Positions 44,356 through 55,500 of a stretch of DNA of 64,000 nt are shown here, in pieces. A model generated the notes under the pieces. It did not search any database. It saw nothing but the letters and a program-made list of their open reading frames with translations, and had not been told where the DNA came from. The position numbers were made by a program, and so were the translations under genes. Source of the DNA: an uncultured Eubacteriales bacterium (GTDB lineage: Bacteria; Bacillota; Clostridia; Christensenellales; Aristaeellaceae); NCBI GenBank assembly GCA_902767565.1, contig CACXHY010000002.1:218331-282330 (forward strand), written 5' to 3'. Numbering within the stretch: the first letter of the stretch is position 1; each line of letters opens with the position of its first letter.

Positions 44356-46067
44356 AGACCGGCGAGGAGTACACACTGCGCGAGACCGTGGCTCCCGAAG
44401 GCTACACCATCGCAACGGATACCACCTTCGTGATCAGCGAAGACGGCAGCGTGGCATCCTCCGGCTCTGTGACGGAGGAGGGTATCCTCCTTGTCGAGGA
44501 CGCGCTGATCCCGCCGACCGACATCACGGTGACCAAGGTCTGGTCCGACGGCGGGGACGCCTTCTCGACCCGTCCCGACAGCCTTACCTTCCACCTCCTC
44601 CGCGACGGCGCGGCCATGGACGGCATGGATGCCACGGTCACGGCCGCGGACGGCTGGACGTACACCTGGACAGCTTTCCCCTCGACCGATGTCACCGGCA
44701 CCGCCTATACCTATACGGTGCAGGAGGATGAGGTAACCGGCTACGAGACCTCCTATTCCGACGACACCCTGACCGTCACCAACACGCTCGTCACGGTAGA
44801 CATCAGCGCCATCAAGGCCTGGGCCGACGACGATGACCGCGACGGGCTCCGTCCCGGCAGCGTTACCTTCCGCCTCTACCGCGACGGCACCGAGCTGACC
44901 GACAAGGCTGCCACGGTGACCGAAGCAGACGGCTGGATGCACACCTGGAGCGGGCTTCCCAAGTGCAACGCCACCGGCGCTGACTGCGTTTACACGGTGC
45001 GGGAGGACGAGGTGGACCGCTACGAAACCGCATACTCCGATGACACCCTGACCGTCACCAACATCCATGAGATCGAAACGACCTCCGTCACCGTGACCAA
45101 AGTGTGGGATGACGCCGACGATCAGGACGGGAAGCGGCCCGACAGCATCACCCTCACGATCCTGGCTGATGGAGAGGCGACGGACTATACCTTTGCCGTG
45201 ACGGCCGCCGACGGCTGGACCGGCGCGAAGGACGGGCTTCCGAAGTACCGCGACCATGGCATTGAGATCGTCTACAGCGTCCGGGAAGCCGAGATCGATG
45301 GTTATACCTGCACTGTCACCGGCACGGCCGCGGACGGTTTCACACTGACGAACACACACACGCCCGAAAAGATCGATATCCCCGTCACCAAGGTGTGGGA
45401 TGACGATCATGACCGCGACCGTCAACGCCCCGAAGCCATCTTTGTGACGCTCCTGGCCAACGGCGAGGATGTGGACTACGCGCTGCTGGGCGGCGACGGC
45501 GACGAGTGGACCTGGACCTTCACCGGTCTTGATAAGTACCACGACGGCGCGGAGATCGAGTACACGATCCGGGAGTTTGAAATCGGGGGCTATTCCTGTG
45601 CTTTGACCGGCAGCGCGTCTGAAGGCTTCACCCTGACGAATACCCATAAGATCGAAACGATCGATATTCCCGTTCAGAAGAACTGGCGTGATTCCAGCGA
45701 CTATGACGGCGTACGCCCCGACACCGTGACCATCCTCCTGTACGCCAACGGCAAGCAGGTTTCCGACGCAAAGCTGGTCCTGACCAAGAAGGGCGACTGG
45801 AAGGGCGAATTCACCGACCTGCCGAAGAACGATAACGGCGCCGAGATCAAATACACCGTGAAGGAAGTCAAGGTGCCCGCCTATCGTACCGAGGTCTCCG
45901 GCAACATGGTCAAGGGCTTCACCGTCACCAACTACCATACCAAGGGAACCGGCATGACCACGGGCGACTTCATCCCGGCCTGGCCCTTCATCGCGGGCGG
46001 CGTCGGCATCCTGTCGCTGGCGGCGGCCCTGGTGCTCAACCTGAAGCGCAGGCGCAACAAGGACTGA
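44316..46067 (+). CDS. C-terminal part of the giant adhesin with five Cna_B domains and sorting signal
   Basis: Open from 44316 in the same frame as the N-terminal part; the first possible start is GTG 44388, without a good ribosome site. A half SpaA repeat is followed by five Cna_B domains (each opening with ITVTKVWxD-like or IPVTKVWDDDHDRD and closing with TxTNTH). Next come a sorting-type end with GMTTGD, a hydrophobic helix (about 22 residues, FIAGGVGILSLAAALVLNL) and a basic tail KRRRNKD. The motif differs from classical LPxTG. A class B sortase lies downstream, beyond the IS element, and is the likely processing enzyme. Confidence 0.85.
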   Translation, partial: RVSSDEVHTIEGLKTGEEYTLRETVAPEGYTIATDTTFVISEDGSVASSGSVTEEGILLVEDALIPPTDITVTKVWSDGGDAFSTRPDSLTFHLLRDGAAMDGMDATVTAADGWTYTWTAFPSTDVTGTAYTYTVQEDEVTGYETSYSDDTLTVTNTLVTVDISAIKAWADDDDRDGLRPGSVTFRLYRDGTELTDKAATVTEADGWMHTWSGLPKCNATGADCVYTVREDEVDRYETAYSDDTLTVTNIHEIETTSVTVTKVWDDADDQDGKRPDSITLTILADGEATDYTFAVTAADGWTGAKDGLPKYRDHGIEIVYSVREAEIDGYTCTVTGTAADGFTLTNTHTPEKIDIPVTKVWDDDHDRDRQRPEAIFVTLLANGEDVDYALLGGDGDEWTWTFTGLDKYHDGAEIEYTIREFEIGGYSCALTGSASEGFTLTNTHKIETIDIPVQKNWRDSSDYDGVRPDTVTILLYANGKQVSDAKLVLTKKGDWKGEFTDLPKNDNGAEIKYTVKEVKVPAYRTEVSGNMVKGFTVTNYHTKGTGMTTGDFIPAWPFIAGGVGILSLAAALVLNLKRRRNKD

Positions 46068-46091
46068 GCAAACGGATCAACCAAAAACGCG

Positions 46092-46117
46092 GCACCCCGG
46101 CCTGTCTGTCGGGGTGC
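46092..46117 (+). terminator. Possible terminator after the adhesin
   Basis: GCACCCCG and CGGGGTGC pair around a 10-base loop, 25 bases after the stop, without a clear T-tract. Confidence 0.45.
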
Positions 46118-46299
46118 TCCACGTTTATCGGTAACTGTTCAGTCGGTCGACAGACCCACATGGATGGGCAGGAAACACACGGATCGGGTGACTTCCATGC
46201 AGCCCGGCCAACAGCGGGTGCGGGCCCCAGGCCCGCTCTCTCTTCTCCCCCTTCCCTCGGGAAGGGGGCAGGGGGATGGGGCGAAACGGCCTGGAGATC

Positions 46300-47825
46300 T
46301 GTTGTGTCAGCACATCGGTAAGTGTTTTGTGTCAGGACATCGGTAAGTCGGTGGAAGGTTAGGAGTAAGGCTTCGGCAGGGGGAAACGCCAGGGTGGAAA
46401 GCTCTGAAGAGCGTAGCGATGAAGGGCTTTCCACCCTGGCGGCGCGGCGCGCGCCCCCCTTGCCATGGAAGAAATCGGCGCGGTTCGGGAGAAGTCGGGA
46501 ACCAGAATGCCTGTATCGTTTTTCTGGTTCTCAGTCTGATTTTACCGCTGTCAGCGGCGTGAAGCAACAGGAAGTCATATCCAGCGTTCCAAGCAGAAAC
46601 TCTGCAAGGAAGACGTCGTACAGGCCTTGCTGCTTCTGTTCCCGCAGCCCGACCTGCAAGCCTCTCAGGGCGAAGCCAATGGAGACCCGCACGCCACCTA
46701 GGACAATCTCGCCGGACTTGAGGACCTTTCTGGGGAGATAACCGGCGGGATATTCGAGGATGTCGAAGTCGCCGGTGTACTTCCGATCTGAGGGCCGGTA
46801 GACCTCGTCGGGGGTCTTCATACCGAGGGCTTCGTTCGGACGGACGCTGTTGTATTCCTCGACCCAGGCGTCCAGGGCGACCTGGTTGGCGGCGATGCCT
46901 CCGGAAATCCTGCCCTCAATTTCGCGGGCGATGTCCCCGTGCATGCGCTCCAGGGAGCCGTTCTGGCCGGGGCAGCCTGGCAGGGAACGCTCGGGCAGTA
47001 TGCCCAGTGTGATCCACCAGGCGGAGAGCTTGGTGAGCCCCAGAATGCCGCTGGTAGCGGCAAAAGGTGCGCCATTGTCGCTGTGTATGGCCCTGGGAAG
47101 CCCGTATTTGCGGAACAATTCCGTCATGACCGAGCGGACAGCATCGGTGGTCTTGCTGGTCATGAGCCGGACGCAGAGCACCTTCCGGGAGTGCTTGTCG
47201 CGTACGGTAAAGGGCTCACAGATTTCGCCGTCTGAGCGCCACCAGCCCTTGAAGTCGATGCACCAGACGTCGTTGGGCGCGTTGGCTTCAAGCATTTGGT
47301 TCAGGCGGGGACATTCTGAGGGAGCGGTTGCCTTGTGGATGCGCTTCTTCTTCAGCAAACCAGATTTCTCAAGAATGCGGTTGATGCTTGACAGCGAAGG
47401 CGAGATCGCGCCGGGATGGATGCGTTGGTAGAGCGCTTGCAGCTTCTTTGCACCCCAGCTGGGGTGGGCGTTGCGCAAGCGGAACAGCTCGGCTGCCGTG
47501 TCCCCGTCGATGCTGTTTGGATGCTCCCGCGGCGCCCGAGATTCCTCCGCGAGCCCGGCGTAGCCCTGCTCCAGGAATCGGTTCCGCCACTTGTACCCGG
47601 TCTTCTCGCTGATGCCGTACTCCCGGCATAGTTCCCGGAACGGTTGGTTTTGTTTCAGCATGGCGTCGATGAAAGCTCTCTTTTCCTTCATTGCGTCGGT
47701 CTCCTTCCACGGCATGTTCGGCACCTCCCTTGTGCCGATTATACCGGGAAGCCTTACCTATGTCCTGACACAAACCCTTACCTATGTCCTGAAACTTTCT
47801 GTTACCGATGTGCTGAAACTGGACA
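46300..47825 (-). mobile_element. IS481-like insertion sequence
   Basis: 1526 bases beginning TGT and ending ACA, flanked by a 3-base direct repeat ATC (46297-46299 and 47826-47828). The uninterrupted sequence in copy A confirms the insertion point. The ends carry iterated copies of TCAGSACATMGGTAA: two at the left and three at the right, in inverted orientation. They are probably transposase-binding sites. One transposase gene fills the interior. About 230 bases (46300-46530) lie beyond the transposase stop and hold the left end only. Confidence 0.88.
46531..47715 (-). CDS. IS481-like transposase (DDE integrase-type)
   Basis: 394 residues. ATG 47715 is preferred over GTG 47724 because GGGAGGT is better spaced. 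The N-terminal helix-turn-helix region (about 10-60, with CREYGISEKTGYKWRNRF) is followed by an rve-type catalytic core: WCIDFKGWW (first Asp), IHSDNGAPF (second Asp) and NGSLERMHGDI (Glu). The late HHR-like segment is ALDAWVEEYNSVRPNEALG. It is a single uninterrupted frame, as in IS481 rather than the two-frame IS3 transposases. It appears intact. Confidence 0.92.
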   Translation of the reverse strand: MPWKETDAMKEKRAFIDAMLKQNQPFRELCREYGISEKTGYKWRNRFLEQGYAGLAEESRAPREHPNSIDGDTAAELFRLRNAHPSWGAKKLQALYQRIHPGAISPSLSSINRILEKSGLLKKKRIHKATAPSECPRLNQMLEANAPNDVWCIDFKGWWRSDGEICEPFTVRDKHSRKVLCVRLMTSKTTDAVRSVMTELFRKYGLPRAIHSDNGAPFAATSGILGLTKLSAWWITLGILPERSLPGCPGQNGSLERMHGDIAREIEGRISGGIAANQVALDAWVEEYNSVRPNEALGMKTPDEVYRPSDRKYTGDFDILEYPAGYLPRKVLKSGEIVLGGVRVSIGFALRGLQVGLREQKQQGLYDVFLAEFLLGTLDMTSCCFTPLTAVKSD

Positions 47826-47898
47826 ATCGTTTGCTGATACAGTACACGGGGCGGACTGAACAGTTACGTTTATTGAAAGAATGACCCTGGAGGTATCC

Positions 47899-49353
47899 AT
47901 GTCACGCAAAACCTGGACCATCATCCTGATCACCGTCGGCATCATCGGGATCGGGATCGCTTTGTGGTACCCGATATCATACGGTTTGCAAAAGGAAAGC
48001 GCCCAAGGCATCGACGACAGGCTCAGCGGCATGGTCAGCGACGCCAAGGCATCTTCCGATCCGGCGCCGGAAGATCCGTCCGACACATCCCCGGCGGCAG
48101 TGACGCCCAGTGACGCTGATGATCCCGGGGCGGCGCTGCCCACCGCCGATGCTGCTCCCTCCGCCGCGTCCGGAGACACGAAGGCTCCGGCTCCCGTTCC
48201 CTCCGCTGACGCCGCCCCTTCCCCCGCGTCTGCGGGTGCAGAGACTGCGGCTCCTGTCATCCCTGCTGACGCCGCCCCTTCCCCCGCGGCTGCGGAAACG
48301 GAGGCCGCAGCTCCCGCTGCCTATGCTGACGCCGCTCCTTCCCCCGCGTCGGCCGGTACGGAGGCCGCGGCTCCCGCTGCCTCTGCTGACGCCGCTCCTT
48401 CCCCCGCGTCGGCCGGTACGGTGGCTGCGGCTCCCGCTGCCTCTGCTGACGCCGCTCCTTCCCCCGCGTCGGCCGGTACGGAGACTGCGGTTCCCGCTGC
48501 CTCCGCTGACGCCGCCTCTTCCCCCGCGTCTGCGGGTTCGGAGACTGCGGTTCCCGTTTCCTTCGATTCGGGCACGGAGGGCTCCGCCGACACAGGCGCG
48601 GCAGCAGCGGCAGCACCGCAACCTTCGGACGGATCCGCCGATGCAGAGGACAGCCTGTACGCGGCCCTTCCTGCCGTCGAGGCCTCCGATGCGGTAATCA
48701 CGGCCCCCACCGGCGAGGAGATCGAGGCGCGGATCCTCCCGTGGCTGCGCGAGATCTATGAACTGAACCACGATCTGATCGGCTATCTCTCCTTCGACGG
48801 CATCGAGGGCGGCCAGCCGGTCATGCAAACCCCGCAGGACAACGAATACTACCTGTACCGGGATTTCTACGGCAATGCGGACAGAAACGGCACCCTGATC
48901 CTTGAAGGCGCCTGCGATGCCTTTTCTCCCTGCAGGAACCTGATCATCTACGGCCACAACATGCGCTCGGGCCTGCGTTTCGGGGAGTTGGACCGATATC
49001 TGTCCCGCGACTACTGGGAAGCGCACAGGATCGTGCACTTTGACGTGCTGACCGAAGAGCGCACCTATGTGGTGGTGGCCGTAGTGCAGGCCGTGCAGCT
49101 CGAGGGCGGCGGTCACGGGAGCTTCCGTTACGCGGCCGATTTCGAGGACGAAGCGGACCTTGAGAGCTGGCTGGATCGGATCCGCCGGCAGCGCAGGTAC
49201 GATACCGGCGTGGACTTCGGGACCGGGGACAATTACCTCACCCTTTCCACCTGCTCTTATCACACGGATAACGGCAGGCTCCTGATCATCTGCCGGGAGC
49301 TCAGGGAGGGCGAGACGGCGGACAGCCTCATGATGACGGACCCCGGTCGGTAA
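47899..49353 (+). CDS. srtB: Class B sortase with long Ala/Pro-rich stalk
   Basis: 484 residues. ATG 47899 follows GGAGGT by about five bases; an in-frame ATG at 47881 lacks a site. One N-terminal membrane helix (about 6-28) is followed by an unstructured stalk with six 20-residue repeats (residues 94-213, core SADAAPSPASAG). The sortase domain occupies about 265-484: YGHNM with catalytic H353, LSTCSY with nucleophile C452 and R466 in IICRE. The helix between strands and NGTLILEG-type motif fit class B. It should anchor or polymerise the adjacent Cna_B proteins. The upstream DNA is the split MITE, so it may have lost its original promoter. Confidence 0.92.
   Translation: MSRKTWTIILITVGIIGIGIALWYPISYGLQKESAQGIDDRLSGMVSDAKASSDPAPEDPSDTSPAAVTPSDADDPGAALPTADAAPSAASGDTKAPAPVPSADAAPSPASAGAETAAPVIPADAAPSPAAAETEAAAPAAYADAAPSPASAGTEAAAPAASADAAPSPASAGTVAAAPAASADAAPSPASAGTETAVPAASADAASSPASAGSETAVPVSFDSGTEGSADTGAAAAAAPQPSDGSADAEDSLYAALPAVEASDAVITAPTGEEIEARILPWLREIYELNHDLIGYLSFDGIEGGQPVMQTPQDNEYYLYRDFYGNADRNGTLILEGACDAFSPCRNLIIYGHNMRSGLRFGELDRYLSRDYWEAHRIVHFDVLTEERTYVVVAVVQAVQLEGGGHGSFRYAADFEDEADLESWLDRIRRQRRYDTGVDFGTGDNYLTLSTCSYHTDNGRLLIICRELREGETADSLMMTDPGR
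48178..48537 (+). repeat. 60-bp tandem repeat encoding the sortase stalk
   Basis: Six consecutive 60-base units (48178 to 48537) encode 20-residue Ala/Pro repeats; the inner units are almost identical. It is coding sequence, not a CRISPR array. Confidence 0.9.
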
Positions 49354-49418
49354 GCCTGCGGCCGTTTCGCCGCGGGTCTCTCCCGACACCGCGACGCAGC
49401 ACCGGATCCTGAAGCAGC

Positions 49419-49457
49419 AAAACGCCCCGTGATCAAAAGCTGATCACGGGGCGTTTT
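49419..49457. terminator. Bidirectional terminator between sortase and second adhesin
   Basis: A perfect 17-bp stem, arms 49419-49435 and 49441-49457, with a 5-base loop and AAAA/TTTT at the ends. It serves two converging genes. Confidence 0.95.
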
Positions 49458-49532
49458 CAAGTACAGTGCATCCGATGATGCCCATGGGGTGTCTGCGTTC
49501 GTCCCCATCGGGAACGGTGGACCGGTCTGTCT

Positions 49533-52500
49533 TCAGCGCCCGACCGACGCGGAATGGGTCACGCTCTCCACCGGGCGGAGATGTTCCGGCACTCCGTTCC
49601 CGTCATAGGGATACGCCTGAACGTCCAGGTCGAAGGCTTCGCCGTCAAAGGTCATGTGGATCACCACAAGGAACCGGCTCTGGTCATAGATGAGCTGCTG
49701 CTCGCTGTCAAAGCCGTTCTCATCGGCGTTCTCGCTGATGTCTTCGGCAACGATGTAGTAGAAGTACGCGCCGGTGCTGTCACGGTAGGCGGCGTTCCGG
49801 TAGTCGGCGGCCTTGAAGGTCAGCCGGGCGAACGAGAAGCTCACCGCTTGCCCGTCAGCCGCGGCGGGAGCCGTTGTCGTCAGGATGTCGGCGTTTTCCA
49901 GCGGCTGACCGTCCAGATCCACAGGGGTCAGGGTGAAGGTGAACTCACCCGCCCGCATGTCCCGGCCTTTCAGGGTCTTCTCGCCGGTGATGACCGTGCT
50001 GACCGCGTCCACCGAGCGGTTTCGGACGATCAGGCTGTAGGAGACATTGCCATCGCTCTCGCTGCGCTCCAGCCAATCCGGACTGCCCTCCGCGAGTGTC
50101 ACGGTGCCGTCCGCACCGATAGTGAAGCAGATATCCTCACCGAGGAGCTTGTAGTTCTCCAGCGTTCTGGTCTCTGTCAGGTAATAGGTGCCCGGGCCGA
50201 GGTCCATGGAGATCCTGGGGATGATGCCGTTTTCATCGCTGACCAGGTCCTCATAGCCCTGCATGGGCAGATAGTCCTTGCGCTTCTCGCCCTCGGTGGT
50301 CGTGACCTGGCGGTACAGGGCAAAGTGAATGCCTTCCAGCGGGTCCAGGGTGTCAGCGTCCACCTTGCGGGCGTGGAAACCGGTCGGTCGGTCCTGAATG
50401 GTGATGATCGCGATCATCTTTCCTTCGGGATCCTCCCTGGTCTGGATCAGGTCGCTCGGCGGTGTGACGAAAACGCCGCCCTCCGCATCCACCGCGATGG
50501 TGACGGGCTCATCAAGCGCGACATAGCCTTCCGGAGCGACGGTCTCCGTCAGGATGTAGGACCCCTCCGCCAGATAGGCGATGGTGATCAGGCCGTCTGC
50601 GCCGGAGGTGTAGCTCTCCGCGGCGAAGGTCTCGCCCTGTTCATCCGTCAGGGTGAAGACCGCGCCGGCCAGGCCGTTCCCCGCCTCGTCGGTCTTGTAC
50701 AGCGGGATGCCGGGCCGGGAATTGGTCACCGTGTCCTCGCGGACGTTTTCGTTGTGGCCGGTGGGCATGCCCACCTCATAGTGGACCGTATAGGTGTAAT
50801 CCTCGTGCCATTTTCCCGTGGGGACGCCGCCGGAAGGCAGCGCGCCGCCCTCCTCGATCGGGGTGATGGTGTCGTAGCCGGTCACCACTCCGTACAGGTC
50901 TGTCGTGATCCCGCTGCCTGTGAGGATGACCTCCCTGACCACGAAGTCATCGAAGTCATAGGTCCAGCCGTCGTAGGTCAGGTCGTCAAAGAAGATGTAC
51001 ACATCCGAATCCCGGGTGGTGAGGGCGCGGACGCTGCCTTCGTAGAGGACGGGGCCGCTCTCCGTGTTCAGATAGACCGCGAAATAGATGGTGTCGTGAG
51101 AAGACATGAAGTCCGCGTCCGTCCAGACCTTCTTCACCGTCAGGCCCCAGCCCTTCTGGTTGCGGACCTCGATCTCAGGGGTCTCCTCACGCATCATCGT
51201 GCCGGTGTAAGGCGTGTCGCCCGTGGTGATGTCCGGATCGACATCCACGCGGGTATAGCCGTCGCCGGTCCGCAGGGTGTAGCCGCGCGGCACTTCATAG
51301 CCGCGTTCCTCCACCTTGTACTGGGTGCCGATGATCAGGTTGCGCACTTCCACGGTGTAGTCCGCCGGGATCCGGGAAATGGAGCCGTACATGGAGGAGG
51401 TGAAGGTGGCGGATTCTTTCTGCTCTTCTGTCAGGCTTGCGTAGTCGCCGGTGCCGAGGGAGACAAACTCCTGCAGCCCGATATCCCATCTGCAGTAGTT
51501 TCCGTCATCGTCCAGCACATGGTAGACATAGAGGTACGCCAGGGGGAGGCTGTCCGGATCCGCGTTCTCATTGCCAAGGTAGAGGCGGAAGCTGAACGTG
51601 GTGTTGTTGTCCGGGTAGTGGAGGGGGGTCACGCCATCCACGTCGAACAGCCTCTTCGTGATCCGCAGCGACCGCATGGCTCCGTCTTTCACATGATTGT
51701 CGAATTCCACCTTGGTGCGGTCCTCAAGGGTGGCGTCCGTGGTCTTGTAGTCCTGGCGCGCCGTGCCGCCGACCGTATTGGCCGTATCCGTACCCGTCAC
51801 GGGGTCGCCGTTGACCGTCACCCGGTCATAGATGTCCGGGTTCACGCCGCATTCCACCACGCGGTAGAGGGTCGCGTCTTCCGGGAGCGTAAACTCCGCG
51901 GATTCACCCGGTTTCAGAACAAAGACGTTTTCGTAGGCCTCTGTTCCGCCCGCGGGGGTAAAGCTGTCCAGGAAGGTGACCGGCACGCTGGTCCCCTGAT
52001 AGACGGCGCTGGGGGTACCGTTCCCCACCGTCTCTCCCAGAAGATACCAATGGGTTTCCCCGTCCTCCCTGGTCTTGTACCAGACCTGGTAGGGGAACTC
52101 GATCAGGTCGTTGTCGGCATCCTCGGTGCCGGAGAGCGTCTTGCTCAGGATAAAGGTCCCCGGCCGCACGGCGGCAAGGTTGAAGCGCATGTGGAGGTTG
52201 GAGGCGCCGGAACCGCGCTCCATGTAGAAGATGCGCATGTCGTGGTTGGAGTAGTCCTTGAAGACATACTGCCCGTCCTGGTTCTGCGTGAACTTGTCGG
52301 CCAGCAGATCTTCGATCTCCGTCTCGGAGAGGCCGCGGGCGACGTAGTTGTTTCTGAAGACTTCATATAGGGTGGAATCGCCCCGGCTGCTTTTCACAAT
52401 GCCGGTGCGGAAGTTGACCGAGCCGGTCATGGCGGAGTGTACGCCGCCCAGGTCCAGCACCAGTTCTCCGTCCACATAGAGCCAGAAGTCGTCGTCGCCG

Positions 52501-55500
52501 GAGAACTCAAAGACGATGTCGTGGCCCCAGGCGTCCAGGCCGCTGGGAGTTTGGGTGAAGGAGGCGGACAGCTCCATGCCGAAGAAGTAGTCCACTTCTT
52601 CCTTCGAACCGATATTGTACAGCCGCTCTCCCTTGCGCGGGTTGAGATCCGACAGCTCCTGCGCGGTGACGCTGGTGGTGTTGGTGAAAGAGCAGTATTC
52701 GCCGGGCGTCAGCACGTCATAGGGCATGAACTGACCATGGCGGCCGGTGCCCGTCTGGCCCGGGTAATTGCTGATGGCGCCCAGCTGGTCGTAGACCGTG
52801 AAATTTCCGTCGCTGTTCAGGTGCGCAAAGTTGGAGGTGCTGTCATATTCAAAGTATCCGCTCTCGTTGTGGATGCTCCGGATAAAGAGGTGGTTCACCG
52901 TCTCCGCGCCGGAATACAGCGTGCCCAGGGACACGCCTGTGCTGCCCGCCTTGGACGTCGCGACGGGGTAGTCTCCCACCAGGTTGGTGGACAGGAGCCC
53001 GGCGTTGTTATTGTCACCGTTGAAATAATTCTTCTGACTGGCCTCGCGGATATTTCCGCCGGACAGCTTGACCACATCGTTGTAGTCGATCATCTTCATG
53101 GAGATGCCGTACTGATTGTTGTCCACCGTGTCCACCGTGGTGAGCTCCTCTTCCTCCTGGAGCTGCACCACCGCGAAGTAGAAGTCCTCGGCTTCGGAGA
53201 GTTTGCAGGGCACCACATGGCCGTCCTCGGTCTTCAGGCCGGAATAGGCATAGCTGGGACCGTCCCAGGCGATGATCGTGGAGTAGTCCCTGCCATACCG
53301 CCGGCCGTTCAGGTTCACGCCGACGGTGGAACCGGAGAGGACCTGCCCCGCGACCGCCTGCGGCACGATAAAGCCGCCATACTGGTCGTTCTCAAATTCG
53401 TAAAAGTAGTTCTCTTCTCCGCTGTTCGCATCATAATAGATGGTGAAGTCCCACAGCGCGGTGTTGACCCGGCTGCCCACCCATTCGATGCCGTCGCCCG
53501 TGTCATAGGCCAGGACCAGGGTCCCGTCGTGATCCACCACGTAGAACTCATATTGCTTTGTGGTGTCATTCCAGATCCGGGTGTAGAGGATCAGCTTCTG
53601 GCCGTCATACACGTTGTCGTTGTCAGAGACGCTGACCTTTTTCGCGGTATAGGTCTGGAAATCGTCCTCCGTCAGGACGGACTTTTCCAGAAGATTCATC
53701 CAGGCAGTCTCGTTTCCGACCGATCCGCCGTTGAAGCCGTTGGCGGCGCTGCCGGTGAAGTTCAGCGCGCGGTTTCCCTGACTGAACTGCCACTTGCCGC
53801 TGTTTGCGCCGGTCCCGGGCGTCGCGGTGAACACAGATCCGCCGTTGGCGTCCGGCTCGTCGGTCAGGGTCAGGCTCGTGCCGGAGAGCGTCAGGTACCT
53901 GGTCTCGCCGTCCACCGTCGTGGTGATCTGGTATTTGTCGGTATCCACAATGTGGAAGGTCCAGAAAACCGCGTCGCTGTCCTGGGCGACCAGGAGATTG
54001 CCGCTGTGGGTCAGGACGTCCGGTCGGATGGTCAGATCCAGTCCGGTGAGACGCTGCTGGCTGCCGGAGGTTTTCGCGTCCGACATCAGGGCGGCTGCCA
54101 CCGTGGAGTTGTTGTTGTATGCGATGCCGCAGTTCTTCCCGTCCAGCCTGTAGACATCGTCCGGTACGTTCAGGGACGATGCGTAGGTGATGGTGAACTG
54201 CGAGTTGGTCGCGTTGTTATTATCGGTCCAGAAGCGAACGCCGCCGCCGCCGTTGGAGTGCTGAAGCCACTTGCTGGCCCCGGAGGCCTGAAGATAGAAC
54301 TTGCCGCTACTGTCCCCGACCGACGTGACAAGGATCGCGGTGGCCGAATTCGCGCTCAGTCCCACCTCGTTGCCGGTGGTGTTCTTCAGGTACAGTTTCT
54401 CGCCGTTCACGTTCGTGTACAGGCGGTATCCGCTGCCGGCAGGCTCAAAGAACCAGACCGCCGCGGCGGAGTAGGAGCCGGTCTCGACAAAACAGCCTTT
54501 TGTGTTGAGCTCGCTGCTGACGTATGTGGGGCCGCTCCCGAAGGAGAGATAGAAGCCCGTTCCGTCGACCAGCTCAGTCACGTCCTGGACGTTCCTCGTC
54601 GTGACCGGTTCCGGCGCCTCCACAATACCGTACACGCTGAAAGATCCCGTTCCGAAGGTCAGGACGCAGCCTGCTTCCGTATCGCGCTGAACGGCGCTCA
54701 GCACCTCGGTCTCCGCGCCGAAGTGCACCACGCGCAGATCGGTTTCTTCCCCGGCGTCCGCCAGTTCCACCTTCACATCCACCCGGCTGCCCTCCGCGGG
54801 CTGCAGGGGCTCGCCCTTCTCATCCGTCAGGGTGATGTCGAAGAAGCGCGCATAGGTCACGCTGCCCGCCCCGGCGCCCAGGACCGCTTCCGCCTCGGCC
54901 ACGCGCTGCGCGTAGGGCGAAGTCCCGTCGGGATCGTCCTCCGGCGGCAGGATCTCGGACACCTGAAGCGTCGCGTTTTCCGGGATGCCGGCGCCGTGGG
55001 GGCAGAAGACCGTGATCTGATAGGTCCGGCCGTCACCGGCTGTCACCTGCTGAACGAATGTGATGCCTGCCACCGCATAGACAGAGAAGCTGCCGGTCTC
55101 GAAGATCATGCCGTCCGCGCTGACGGAAGCCTCCAGCACCTCCGGCTCGGGCATGGAAGCCGCACGGCTGCGGCGCGCCTTGGAAGCCTCGGCGGCAGGA
55201 GCGGCGGAGGCCGACGGGAAGTGCAGCACGCGCACAGTCTCGCCATCCACATGAAGGCGCAGCTCCACCTGCACCGGAGCGGCGGGTTCGATCCGCTCTC
55301 CGTCTGCACGAATGGTCAGGTCAAAGAGCCTCAGATCGGTCAGTTCGGCCTCGACGATATCGAGCCCGTTCAGAACAGGGTCCAGGTAAGCGGAGGCGTC
55401 GGTCAGCTCAGCCGCTTCCAGCTGCGCGCCTTCCGGGATGCCCGCTTCGGCGGAGGCCCTGACGATAAAGGTGTAGTCCGGTCCCTCCGCAGTCAGGATC

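Larger units (their letters stand above)
46131..47867. mobile_element. MITE-like element, copy C, split by an IS element
   Basis: Ends are GTAACTGTTCAGTC (46131-46144) and its complement (47854-47867). Without the insertion (46300-47825) and one duplicated ATC, the element is about 208 bases, matching copy A in inverted orientation. The flanks read GTTTATCG on the left and GTTTATTG on the right, which could be an imperfect 8-base target duplication. Confidence 0.8.

Noticed and set aside
48178..48537. CRISPR-like regular spacing
   Set aside because: The 60-bp units are contiguous coding repeats with no unique spacers; no cas genes nearby.
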